In this document: in pieces, positions 37,401 through 46,969 of the stretch
How the letters are laid out: each line of letters begins with the position of its first letter
How positions within the stretch are numbered: the first letter of the stretch is position 1
Assembly: GCA_037043015.1 (NCBI GenBank)
Contig: CM073323.1
Coordinates: 18,485,758 to 18,549,757 of the forward strand
Length of the DNA: 64,000 bases
Origin: Bryum argenteum
Lineage: Eukaryota; Streptophyta; Bryopsida; Bryales; Bryaceae
Reading direction: 5' to 3'
The notes under the pieces: model-generated
What the model was told of the DNA's origin: nothing
The model's database searches: none
What the model saw: only the letters and a program-made list of their open reading frames with translations
Position numbers and translations under genes: made by a program

Positions 37401-38822
37401 CTTTGTTCACCTTGATCATCTTTCTTGAAGTGTTAGTAGTTAGGAGAAGGAGAGCCCTTCTCAAAATGATTTTGTTGTTGAAGTGTTAGTAGTTAGGAGA
37501 AGGAGAGCCCTTCTCAAATTGCTTGTCTTGCCTCACTCATCTTCCTCCTCCTTATTTAGTTCCTTTGTTATTAAGATAAGAGCTTGTTCTTGCCCTATGA
37601 AAGCCAGCCAGATTGTTTCCCCCATAACTCACTCGATTTTTCTTCAACTCCTTTGAGATTTCTACACTAGATAGAGCTCCAGTAGAGCTTTCCAATGGTA
37701 TAAAGCATGCTCAATTCCGAGTTGTAGAGAGGGAGATATGAGCTTCCAAAGTCGGGGTGTTGAAAAAGTTTTCCCCCCGGCAGTGGCAAAAACCGCCACA
37801 GTCAAACAGCAATCAGTCTTAGCTCGTTGATCTTCTGCCTTTGAGATTTTAGGGGCGGGTGCACATTGAGCTTAGCTTTCCAAAAAGCTATGGCACGCCC
37901 CATTTGGACCTAAGACGAAGGAATGGCAATCAAAAGAGTAGAGACCACTTCCAAGCCATCCGGCCGGTGGTTCTCTTCTTCTTCTTCCCTATTTCCTTGT
38001 CTTCTTCTTGTCTTTCCTTCTTCCCCTCTTCTTTTCTCATCTAATCTTGCTCTTCAAAACCCCTTGTGACCAAATGCCACCTCATGGTGGTTCTTGGGTT
38101 CACACACCACGTATGACTTTGTTGACGATGAAGCTGAGGCGGATGATCCAGATGAATTGTTGCCCCTAGCTCATTTACCACGGTTTCAAAAGGATACCGA
38201 CAAAGTCACTTGTGATAATACCCCTCGTACCGGACTAACTCCAAATACGGACGAGAATGTGGTTCTGAATGAAAAAATCGTGGGGGATGATACTCATGGC
38301 GGTACAGTAACGTTTGATCCAATCACGGGAAATATGACGTCCACCACTAGGGACGAACCTGCGTTGCCTGCTGTTGCCTCTCGGTCTCTATTTCAAAAAT
38401 GTGCTGTAGAGGTCCCTACAGTGATGGAGAAATCTTCCAAACGTTTGGTGTCCCTTTCAAATCAAGTGCGACCCCGAACACTACGTACCAATTCCGGCGG
38501 AATCTCTAGTGACTCGGATGTACCGCTTCTTCAATTGGGATACAAGAACCTTCCAAGAGGTTCAGGGCTACGGAAGAAGGAGCCTCCAAGAGTTATGACG
38601 AAACGTAAAGCTCCAATGCTTCCGTTTCTTCATGATAAACCGAAGAATCCCCTTGATGCCATTGAGAATGCGGGAAAATTCAAGATCATTCATCCGGGAA
38701 GTCACAAACGAAGAATCAAACAAGAAGTTAGTAGTGATTTCGAAGATGACCCTACGGGATCTAGCGGAGCTGAAGTCAAAGGAGACAGCGATTATGCAAT
38801 TCCCACCGATGTGGATGAATAG
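34446..38822 (+). pseudogene. hAT transposase, DUF659 type, copy 1, broken
   Basis: ATG 34446 opens a BED-type finger (VQCNLCHRVM). The hAT core follows from 34700: WAKFFYEANVPF, AMDGWSSVSSRPLVN, GAVDTTGKEK, GPENVVQVRTDNA. Then come HAMDLLLEDWGK, the dimerisation block CERNWSSYSFVHDRKRNRLL and an acidic tail (38110-38822) with SDSDVPLLQLG and lysine-rich stretches. Damage includes a break near 34668, TAA 35379-35381 and frameshifts near 35697, 35790-35900 and 36105. A solo LTR (36633-38104) also splits the tail. Without the LTR and one TSD the tail reads on in frame. Copy 2 on the minus strand (56303-53144) shares the order and roughly 60 percent of core residues by eye. Confidence 0.85.
36633..38104 (+). 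mobile_element. Solo LTR, 1.47 kb, in the hAT copy 1 gene
   Basis: The insert begins TGTGAGAGCG and ends GGGTTCACA, with the TG...CA and short TGTGA/TCACA ends typical of LTRs. It is flanked by the 5-bp duplication CACCA (36628-36632 and 38105-38109). It has no internal coding region and no second LTR copy, so a solo LTR left by recombination fits best. Inside are a 51-bp tandem duplication (36846-36947) and a second direct duplication of about 53 bp (about 37427-37515). Strand is arbitrary. Confidence 0.8.
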
Positions 38823-39097
38823 AAATTAATTACATGCTTAGACACGTAGTAGAGGTCTAGCATACTTCGTGTATGTTTCGGGTAGTATAGCTCGTGAAAC
38901 TTTATTACCAAACAGTTGATGTGTTCGTACTTTATTTTGTCTGAAAATGTCGGTGAATAGTCAACAAAAGACTATTACATCATAAGAAATAAAAAACTTC
39001 ATTACAAAAACCATGCATTACAAATCCAAAATGGTATGCGACTCTATTCCGGGAACTATAACCGTTCTAAACCGTCTACGCTTCTATTGGATTTCTA

Positions 39098-39967
39098 TTA
39101 CATCGCAACTGAATGCTCTTCTGCATCAATCGTATGTGCTATACTACGAGTCCGGGGTCTTTGGCTTGGTCTAGCAATTCTACCGCCCTCGTCGTATTCT
39201 TGATCCACTGCAGCAATTTCTCTGTTGTTGCCCGACATCCAACTCTCGTCGCTCTCATTGCCATCATCCCTTTTCCGTTTCTTGGGTGGGTTAGCATTTT
39301 TGGAACGGAAGATTTTCATGGCCTCCTCGATTCGTCCCACCACATCCTTCACAAAGGAGTCCTCTGCTGTGATAGACACCAATAACTCCGGCTTCGGGTC
39401 TTTGATCATTGTCGTCCAATGAGTAATGATGTTCTTAATGCGCGACTCAAATTTCTCTACCGCCTCCCAGAAAGTACAGTCTGCGTCTTTGAAAGATTCC
39501 TCCTTCGTTGAAATCCGTAAGTGTGCGGCCTCTTCCAATTTCGCTAGGACTAAAACCCTTCCAATCGGCCTATCATCGTACTTCTTGTACTCCTCTCCAA
39601 ACTCAATGTCACTTGTTACCTCATGCCACAAACCATCTTCTCCCTTCTCCACTCTCTTTGGAGGGAATCGGAAGAAACGATTGTGTTCAGTACTCCAATG
39701 TCCTCCAAAGTTGCGGCAAAACATCTCTCGTTGCTCGTTGTCTTCAATATCTCGCGCCCTAATCTCCACCTCGTAGTCACGTGTCAAAAAATCGACCGTT
39801 GGATGTTTACCATTTGAGAGATCATAACATCCAAAGTTTGTCTCCCAAGTTTTTTTGGGTATTGCGAAGATTGGTTCTAAAGTTTTTTGGAGGCTGCCCT
39901 TGTAAAATTGGTAAGCTTTTTGACTTGAGTCACTTTGAAATTTGAGTAGTGATTTAGTAATGATCAT
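39098..39967 (-). CDS. Family C protein, unknown function, nuclear-type basic signal
   Basis: This is an intact ORF of 289 codons opening with ATG 39967 (MIITKSLLKFQSD). I do not recognise the family. Visible features are aromatic-rich blocks (FWEAVEKFESRIKN, HNRFFRFPPKR), an acidic/basic balance, and a PPKKRKRDD motif near residue 230 that looks like a nuclear localisation signal, followed by a polar tail. A fragment of a second copy lies at 43960-44270. It faces the hAT copy 1 gene tail to tail. No TATA/GC island was found at its start, unlike families A and B. Confidence 0.6.
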   Translation of the reverse strand: MIITKSLLKFQSDSSQKAYQFYKGSLQKTLEPIFAIPKKTWETNFGCYDLSNGKHPTVDFLTRDYEVEIRARDIEDNEQREMFCRNFGGHWSTEHNRFFRFPPKRVEKGEDGLWHEVTSDIEFGEEYKKYDDRPIGRVLVLAKLEEAAHLRISTKEESFKDADCTFWEAVEKFESRIKNIITHWTTMIKDPKPELLVSITAEDSFVKDVVGRIEEAMKIFRSKNANPPKKRKRDDGNESDESWMSGNNREIAAVDQEYDEGGRIARPSQRPRTRSIAHTIDAEEHSVAM

Positions 39968-40143
39968 GTTTCAAAAAAAAAATTCAAAAAAGTCACTTTT
40001 TTGAGCTGCCCATCTCGGCTCGCAACCCAAGGATCGTCCTAGAAGACTCGAAAGTTGGAATTTGAATTTGCAAATTTTACCACATACACTTTGTAGTATA
40101 AGGAGGACTCGATAAAATTTTTAGGCAAAAATATTACTTTTAA

Positions 40144-40206
40144 CCCCTTCATCTAGGCTGCCCGGAATTGCAAAAGCCCGTTTCGGGCTTCAAGGAAAGT
40201 TAGGGG
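40144..40206. mobile_element. Miniature relative of the TTAA-flanked MITE
   Basis: A 63-bp segment runs between CCCC and GGGG ends, bounded by TTAA on both sides (40140-40143 and 40207-40210). Its right half aligns with the right end of the 260-bp MITE at 47280-47539 (GGAATT, AAAAGCC, TTTCGG, TTAGGGG). It may be an internally deleted copy. Confidence 0.5.
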
Positions 40207-40210
40207 TTAA

Positions 40211-41518
40211 GAGTATTCTTATGTCTAAATGTGGTCAATCTAAGGCCTAACACGGTAATACCAAAGTTATGAAACTAAATGGTCACACATGCTCTATAAC
40301 TCTATTACAATATTACATGGTTGAGAATGTAAATTGTGCATCTTCATTTTAATATAGGACCCTTCATTTGATAATGCGTCATTTGGTTAAAAATAGGCAC
40401 TACGTTTGGGGAGTATATAATCTTAGATCCAATTGCAAAAAAAAAAAAAAAACTTATTTTGTTCCTATAAGTCATTTTGAAGTATTCTAATTATAATGTG
40501 AATAAGAATGATATTAGAAAATATGAGTAATTATTATATACGGTATAATTAAAACCACGTCCATTTACATAAAATTCAAGCGGGTTAGACTGAATGAATT
40601 TGAAAGAAACATATATGATAATGAAATTAAAGAGTATATGATGAAAGTAAATGATGAAATTTTGCTTTTAGAATTAAATTTTTTTCTAAATATAGTATGT
40701 AGGTTGTAGAGTTTAATATTCTCAGTATACATATAATGAACGTTTGAACTCAATACTATTGTAAAAATACGAAATGCTAGAATGAAATCCAATAAGTACA
40801 TATAATTCATACAGGAAGCCAAAAGAATACAAAGCATGAATGTGAGAAAGATTCATTATAATGTAGGAGTTAGGAGTAATGATCAAACGCATTTTATATT
40901 ATTTATATGCATTCTCTATGCTTAAACATTATCTCTACATAAGTTAATTTATATCCATAAGAGTCTTATAGAAATATAATATTTTAAACCTACTGTTCAC
41001 ATGGAAGACACAAATTAAGATACAGTAGATTCTATCATCCCTGGTTCTAAATTTGGGACGCATGTATGTATAATGGAATTTATAAGTTATATGTTTTATA
41101 CGTACACATATTTTCATGAATGCCAATAGCCTTCTATTATAGTTCATGAGAAAATATATATTTCTGCTAATACATGTTCATTGTAAGTTTGTAACCCTTA
41201 ACCTCAAATGCCCAAGGGGGTGTAGACTCTAGAGCCTAGAAATACACGTTTTGCAAAGTGCGAGAGATGAAAATGAAGGTTAGCAATCTAGATCTCAACC
41301 GTACAACATTGTAGAAGACTTGGTTTAGTTCATGTGGAGGAAATTTGGACTCCAAGACCTGAACTATAAAAAAAATATTCCTTTCTTCGTGGGCCATGGG
41401 AAAGCATGCCCCATGTTTGAAAAAATCAAAAAACAAGACCTGGTTCTCCATCGGCGTTCATTTTCTTTCTTGCAATGGAAATCCACCATTTGTCTCAAAA
41501 AAAAAAAAAAAAAAAAAA
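40211..41518. other. AT-rich intergenic, no gene seen
   Basis: Includes poly-A near 40437-40453 and a poly-A tract at 41499-41518 directly against GC island 3. No coding or RNA feature is supported. Confidence 0.6.
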
Positions 41519-41519
41519 A

Positions 41520-41838
41520 CAACGAAGACCTGCCGACCGGACGGGGGGACGGCCGACCGCCTTGGAGGCCGGCGACCGCATCGGACGGCCAATGACCGCC
41601 CTCGCGACCCGTCGGACGGCCGCCGCCGGATCCGCTCCGGCCGCATGAATCGGTCGGCCGCGATGGACCGGCCGGATCCGGCGGCCGCGACGGATCTGTC
41701 GGCGATCGGGCGGCTGGATCGGTCGCCAATGCGGCCATCGGATTGGCCGACCGATCCAGCCGACCGATGGCGAATCGACCACCGCCGACCGAGATTGGAC
41801 GGCCGGGGAACGGGCGAATGCCGACCGCCCCGATCGCC
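41520..41838. repeat. GC-rich CGGTCG island 3
   Basis: About 320 bp of GACCG, CGGCCG and GGATC words, starting abruptly after a poly-A run and ending at the family A copy 1 TATA box. The long ORFs through it are compositional. Confidence 0.85.
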
Positions 41839-41847
41839 ATAAATAGC
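41839..41847 (+). promoter_or_regulatory. TATA box of family A copy 1
   Basis: CATAAATAG is followed by GGGCTCATTTCTCCTCACTG. Family A copy 2 has the same CATAAATAG and a closely matching GGGCTCATTGTCCCTCACTC on the minus strand, supporting a shared core promoter. It lies about 140 bp upstream of ATG 41980. Confidence 0.7.
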
Positions 41848-41979
41848 CGACCGGGCTCATTTCTCCTCACTGTGTGCGCCCGGTCGCTATGGTTTTCCAT
41901 GTCGATCGCGCTCCTCGAGTCCCCTCTTGATAATCGACGCCATTTTTTTTGCGGTTTTTTTTTTCTTGTGGTGAACAAT

Positions 41980-43564
41980 ATGCCGAGGAACGACGTACTA
42001 GTGCACCCAAGGGCAAGGCCCCGGAGATGGATCAAGCAAATCGATGATCCAAATTGTGTTGCCGAAGATGGATGGGAAGATGAACCGGCGAGGATTTGGA
42101 ATTGCACCATGTGCAAGCGATATGTGAAGATGAAACACCTCATGAAGTTATGGCCAAGAAATCAAGCGATTATATCGGGGCCACGACGCGAAGGTCTAGC
42201 CAGCAGTTGCACAAGTCAACATTTCACGCTTCGATATCATGAAGTGACCATTGTCGTTGGAGTACGGAATACTAGGCCGGAAATCATGTTATATTCCAAC
42301 ATGGCTATGGTTTGGGCAGAAATCGTTCTACATAAGAACGTGAATTGGAGCACCGTAACAAGTTTGAATGTTGCCGAATTGGATCGGAGCAATGATTTCA
42401 TACCAACTAGTTGGCTTGGACCCAGTGATTGTATGCCCCTTTGGTCAAATCGGACATATACGGAGATGTCGGAAGTTCAAGATGAAGAAAGTACACCTCC
42501 AAGGAGATATGGAGGTCAAACACGAATTTCTCAGGATACACCTCCAAGGGGATACGAGGGTCAAACACAACATCAACAAGATACACCTCCGAGGGGATAC
42601 GAAGGTCAAACTGAACATCAACAACATACACCTCCGAGGGGATATGGGGGTCACACAGCAGATAATTACAATCGCAGCAATAACAGGGGTATGGTACCAA
42701 TATCTTTTGGCATAGGAAGTGGTGGGTATTATCCCGGTAGCAATATATACGGTCCAGGAACCACTACTCCTGAGAAATATAGGGCAGAGCATCCAAGGGA
42801 TACGTACCAATCCGGTCGCCAACACGATACAAGTCCGAATGCTGGAGGAAGATATATGCCAACATATCCTCGGGATACATACGAGTCAGGAGGCCGATAC
42901 GGTGGAATGAGTGCTCCAGAGAGCTATACGCCAACACATCCTCGGGAATTTAACGATGTTCCCGGCCAATATGGTAGAGGTACCAGTAGTCCAGAGTACC
43001 ATATCCCAACACATCCAAGGGACACATACGAGTCTCGAGGCCAGTATGGGAGAGGACCTAACATTCGAGAAAGGTACCCCACAACGTATCCTATTGGATC
43101 ATACGATGCTCACAACCAATACGGTAGAAGACCTGAGGTTCTGGACAGATAGCTTTAGACCAACGTATCCAAGAGATACGCATGATCATCACGGCGAGTA
43201 CGGTAGAGCTATTACCAATCCCGAGTACCGTACTCCAAGTCAAGCAAGAGATGAATACGAGCCCAGTTGGAATTACCGGAACAAGGATCGTGAAGAGCAT
43301 ATCACTCAGTATCCATATCCTGGGTATGGCCAATATGCATATGGGAGTAACAACACTCCCCCGCCACCATTCCGAACTCGTGAAGAAGAAGATGCAGAGT
43401 TTGAAAGACAACTACGAGAGGCATCAATTCAAAGTCAAGCGGAGTACATCCGCAAGCTTGAAAATGATCGTATTTACGACGAGCAGCGCTTGTATGATGC
43501 TTATTCGCGAGGGCGGTTCTCAGACCAAGCAGGGCCAAGTGGAACACAAGATGATAAGGACTAG
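41980..43564 (+). pseudogene. Family A protein copy 1, Cys/His domain plus Pro-Arg-Gly-Tyr repeats, one frameshift
   Basis: ATG 41980 (MPRNDVLVHP). The N-terminal 150 residues hold a conserved block shared by three copies here: DPNCVAEDGW, WNCTMCKRYVKMKHLMKLWP, GPRREG, then a CTSQHF-type Cys/His pair and IMLYSNMAMVWAEIVLHKNV. The Cys and His spacing suggests a BED-like or other zinc-binding fold (inference). After that come four PPRGYEGQT-type units and about seven diverged units of about 27 residues, with PTHPRDTYES and GQYGRG. The C-terminus is a charged helix (EYIRKLENDR). A one-base shift near 43140-43153 splits the frame, and the downstream part continues the repeats to 43564. Function unknown. 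Confidence 0.65.
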
Positions 43565-43959
43565 GATGCAAAGTAGTTATACATTTACATATAGGCATGT
43601 TGTAATGTACTGTACGTACATGTAGTATTTGGATGAGAACTCTATTCTCCATATGGTAGAGGTCATTTTTTAAGACCTTAACCATGTTTTGTTGGTAAAC
43701 GGACATCATATGAATGATATAAGGAATGTAGAACCATGACCTATATTACACATTTATTTGAGTAAATATGTTATGATTCCATTTATTAACCAGTAAGAAT
43801 TTTAGTGTTTTTGGAAGCTTGAAAGTTGAAACCTCCTACTCATAACTACGATTTCCTACGTGTATGTACTCTTGGAGTATGTACGAATTATTTTTATCTA
43901 TTTAATACATTCAACCGTAAGATCGTGAACCAAAGCCTATCTTAAGTTACTATTTTAAA

Positions 43960-44270
43960 AAGTGACCTTAGGATGTTTATCATTTGCGAGATCCTAACAT
44001 CCAAATTTTGTTTAAAACTTTATTTGGGATTTGCTCCGGAGGCAGTGTCTCCACGGTGCAAAGGGGGAGTTGGAGATTGTTACCAACAAAATTTTGGTCA
44101 TATTTTTTCCCATGTATGTAATCAAGTGTAGTAAATTCATGCAAAATATGGGAGCCTCATTCCTCTTGTGTTGGTAATTTCTGGAGGCTGCCACTGTAAA
44201 ATTGGTAATCATTATGACTTGAATATTTTTGGAATTTCAGTAGTGATTGGCTTATAAACATATGAGAAGA
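43960..44270 (-). pseudogene. Fragment of a second family C gene (5' end)
   Basis: It aligns with 39800-39970, which covers the first codons of family C copy 1. Shared stretches are GGAGGCTGCC, TGTAAAATTGGTAA and GAGATC.TAACATCCAAA. The reading frame is not kept and the rest of the gene is absent. Confidence 0.55.
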
Positions 44271-44559
44271 AAAATAGAAGATAAATCGCTAATTTTGAAT
44301 TACCCAACCAACACTTAAAAATTGAATCAATAGGTTTTTTTGGGCTTTACCCTAAAGGCCTCATCCAAATGGTGCAAAGGGGCAAAATATTATAATAAAC
44401 ATAAGTGTACTTGGTGGGCCAAAATTTGAAAGGCATGCAATGCATTTCAAACATAGAGTATTGTTGGAGTGAAAATAGAACATGCATACTAATTCATAAA
44501 CTATAATAAAACCGATATGAGTAAAACAAATTATACGTTTTCCTATTCGTAATTCGTCC

Positions 44560-46032
44560 GAAAATGCTCATGAGGCGTGGGCCAATGAAACATTTCGCTA
44601 AAGCGTGAGATGGTATGGGACAACCCTCCAGCGCCGTCACGGCTCTCGTTGCATACTCTATCCATGTAAAGATGGAAAGCTTGTGCAAGGTCTTCATTGG
44701 AGAATACCGAAGTATTTCGGTTTCAGCACGCCGCAAGCTCGTCGTGCGCCGTAGACATGGTCATCCCATTAATTCTTTGTGCTATGCGGGCCGTGGCAAA
44801 CTCCTCCGAAGCAATCGAGTATTTTGGAATAACCTGTAAATCCTCACCCGCTTTGTACAAGAACGCCACTCGTGGATCTACCCAATAACGTTTTCGCAGG
44901 GTCTCCACCATGTCCTCACGTTTTGTGAATGTATAAAGGAATTGCATTGGTTCCTGAACCGTTGTGGAGAAGCCCCAATCGCATACTCCGATATACACTC
45001 GTGATTCATCAGCAGGGAAGTGGAGAAGGATATTATCTGGAGATATATCGTTATGGAGGTGGTGGCTCTTGTGGACCTCGTTCATGATATGCAACAACGC
45101 CCAAGCAAGCTCTGTCCGTTTTTTACGGAATCAAATCAGTTGATGAGCCCGAATAACTTCGTCATCAGGGTAATTCCCAAAGTTCAAATGTACAAAGACA
45201 TCGTCACCATAATCCATATCGCGGTTCAGCATCTCTCGAATAGTCCCGCCATTCCACCAAAACGCACAGCCTTGATTCTTCACTGGATGAATGGCCACAA
45301 AGCGGATCACACCAGGGTGTCTAATCCTTATCGCCATAGACTCATTCATATGCTCCAATTTTGCCAACTCCGGTCGTGTCAAGAAGTGAATGGAAGTTTT
45401 TGCAGCAAATTCCCAAAATGGTTCAATGCCTGCAACACCTTCAAAGCGAACTTTGATAATAGTACCATACCGTCCCTTCAACCTCGTCTTGTCAAACTCG
45501 TATGATTTGGGTCAGTATCCGGAATGGTAACCAAATGAGTCAATCGCATGGTTTGAGTTTGTCGTCCCTCAAGGGATTGCCACCATGTTCCAGAGCCTCG
45601 ACGGTGTGAATTCTTTGAAAATGCCCTCATTTGGGCAGAAAAACAATCAGCCCTATTCACCACGTCAACAAAATCCTCATCACCCTCCCGAAACATCCTT
45701 CCATATTTGGCTATTACAACCTTGGGATTCCAGAGTGCATCCTTCACCCTATTATCCAAAAACCACATGAACCCTCGTTTCTCTGTCTCTGCTACCCACT
45801 TCGGATGCTGAAGCACTTCTATCATGAGATCTCTTATTTCAAGCTTGAACTTCTCGATGCCCTCCTCCTGATATCTCACATATTTGCTTTCCAATGCTCG
45901 AAGATCATTGGCCTCATAGAATTTGACGGTAAATTCTATCAAGAATACCTTACAAGCGTCACCCGGGACCTCATGAGCCTCGAACTTCTCAAAGAAGTTC
46001 GCACCACCCTTCCTCTTCTTCTCCTTCGGCAT
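44560..46032 (-). pseudogene. Family B kinase-like gene, copy 1, broken
   Basis: ATG 46032-46030 starts MPKEKKRKGG. About 150 residues of family-specific N-terminus follow (VKFYEANDLRALESKYVRYQ, TEKRGFMWFLDNRVKDALW). The protein kinase fold comes next: a glycine loop GRYGTIIKV, a Lys in EFAAKTS, the catalytic loop HNDISPDNILL (HxD and Asn present) and DWG in place of DFG. The C-lobe has YWVDPRVAFLYKAGED and EEFATARIAQRI, and the end contains NEDLAQAF. A one-base frameshift near 45505 and TGA 45133-45131 interrupt the frame, with further damage near 44722. Copy 2 lies head to head at 46970. Whether intact members are active kinases is unknown. Confidence 0.7.
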
Positions 46033-46254
46033 CTTGATCCCAAAAAAGGAAATATGTAAAGAAAGTGTGAAGTTTTTAAAAAAACTTTTCAAAAAAAAAG
46101 AACAAAAACTCCCCCCGTATAACAAGTCACTTCCTTCCTCCAAAAGACAAGGAGCCAGTGGACAGGAATTACAAGAATTCCCAGCCAGAGACACTCCGCA
46201 TCCTCTCTTCGTGAGAAATGGAGGAAAGAAGTGAGGGAAAAGGAGGCCGGTCGG

Positions 46255-46263
46255 CCTTTTATA
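46255..46263 (-). promoter_or_regulatory. TATA box of family B copy 1
   Basis: Read on the minus strand: TATAAAAGG, then CCGACCGGCCTCC and CCCTCACTTCTTTCC, closely matching the orphan promoter at 33662. It lies about 220 bp upstream of ATG 46032. Confidence 0.7.
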
Positions 46264-46700
46264 GCGGCCGACGGCCCGCCCTGGATCCGACGGCCGATCC
46301 GTCGCCTGGCCGACCGATCAGACGGCCCGCCCGGATGGCCGACCGATCGGACGGCCCGCAAGGCTGGCCGACGCGGCCGACCGATCGGACGGCCCGACCG
46401 CTGGCGCCGATCGCGGCCAGGCCGACCAATCGCTTCCCCGCCCCGACCGACCATCCGCTTTGCCGAGCCGATCCGACCGTCGGACGGCCCGACCGCTGGC
46501 CGACCGACGGTCGGCGCGCTGATCCGGCGGCCGTCGGGCATGCGGACGGCACCCCGATCCAACGCCATAAGCGTTAAAACTTGATCCGACGGCCAGGATT
46601 TGATGCGGTCGGCCGCCGTCAATCAGCGGAGCGGCCGGGGTCGGGCCGGCGCACCGGGATCAACATTTGACGGCCGAGATCTTTGCCAGGTGGATGATCC
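46264..46700. repeat. GC-rich CGGTCG island 4, between two divergent kinase-like genes
   Basis: The island is built of CGGCCGACCGATCGGACGG-type words. It separates family B copies 1 and 2, which point away from each other. I found a clear TATA box only on the copy 1 side. Confidence 0.85.
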
Positions 46701-46729
46701 AACGGCCCCGTGGTTACCAGGGGACCGGG

Positions 46730-46806
46730 GTAACTCCCATTTACCCCCCCGGACCATGGTCCGGACTATGGTCCCGGTCGACATAGTCCGGACTACGTCC
46801 GCTGAC
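46730..46806 (-). repeat. Palindrome-rich block, possible inverted counterpart of 33001-33100
   Basis: Holds the palindrome CCGGACCATGGTCCGG and an inverted pair GTCCGGACTATG / CATAGTCCGGAC. Positions 46730-46754, read on the minus strand, give GTCCGGGGGGGTAAAT then GGAGTTAC, matching 33069-33092. Confidence 0.5.
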
Positions 46807-46969
46807 TAGGTTTACCCCGAATGTCGACCGATTTGACAACCCTGATCAGGGTGCGGAGTAGCTGTAGGTTGGAAATTTTTTTAATTTTCATCCACTGGCT
46901 CCTTATCCTGCGGAGGAAAGAAGTCTTTTCGTTTGTAAGGGGGGAGATTTTGCTTTTTTTTTCACAAAG

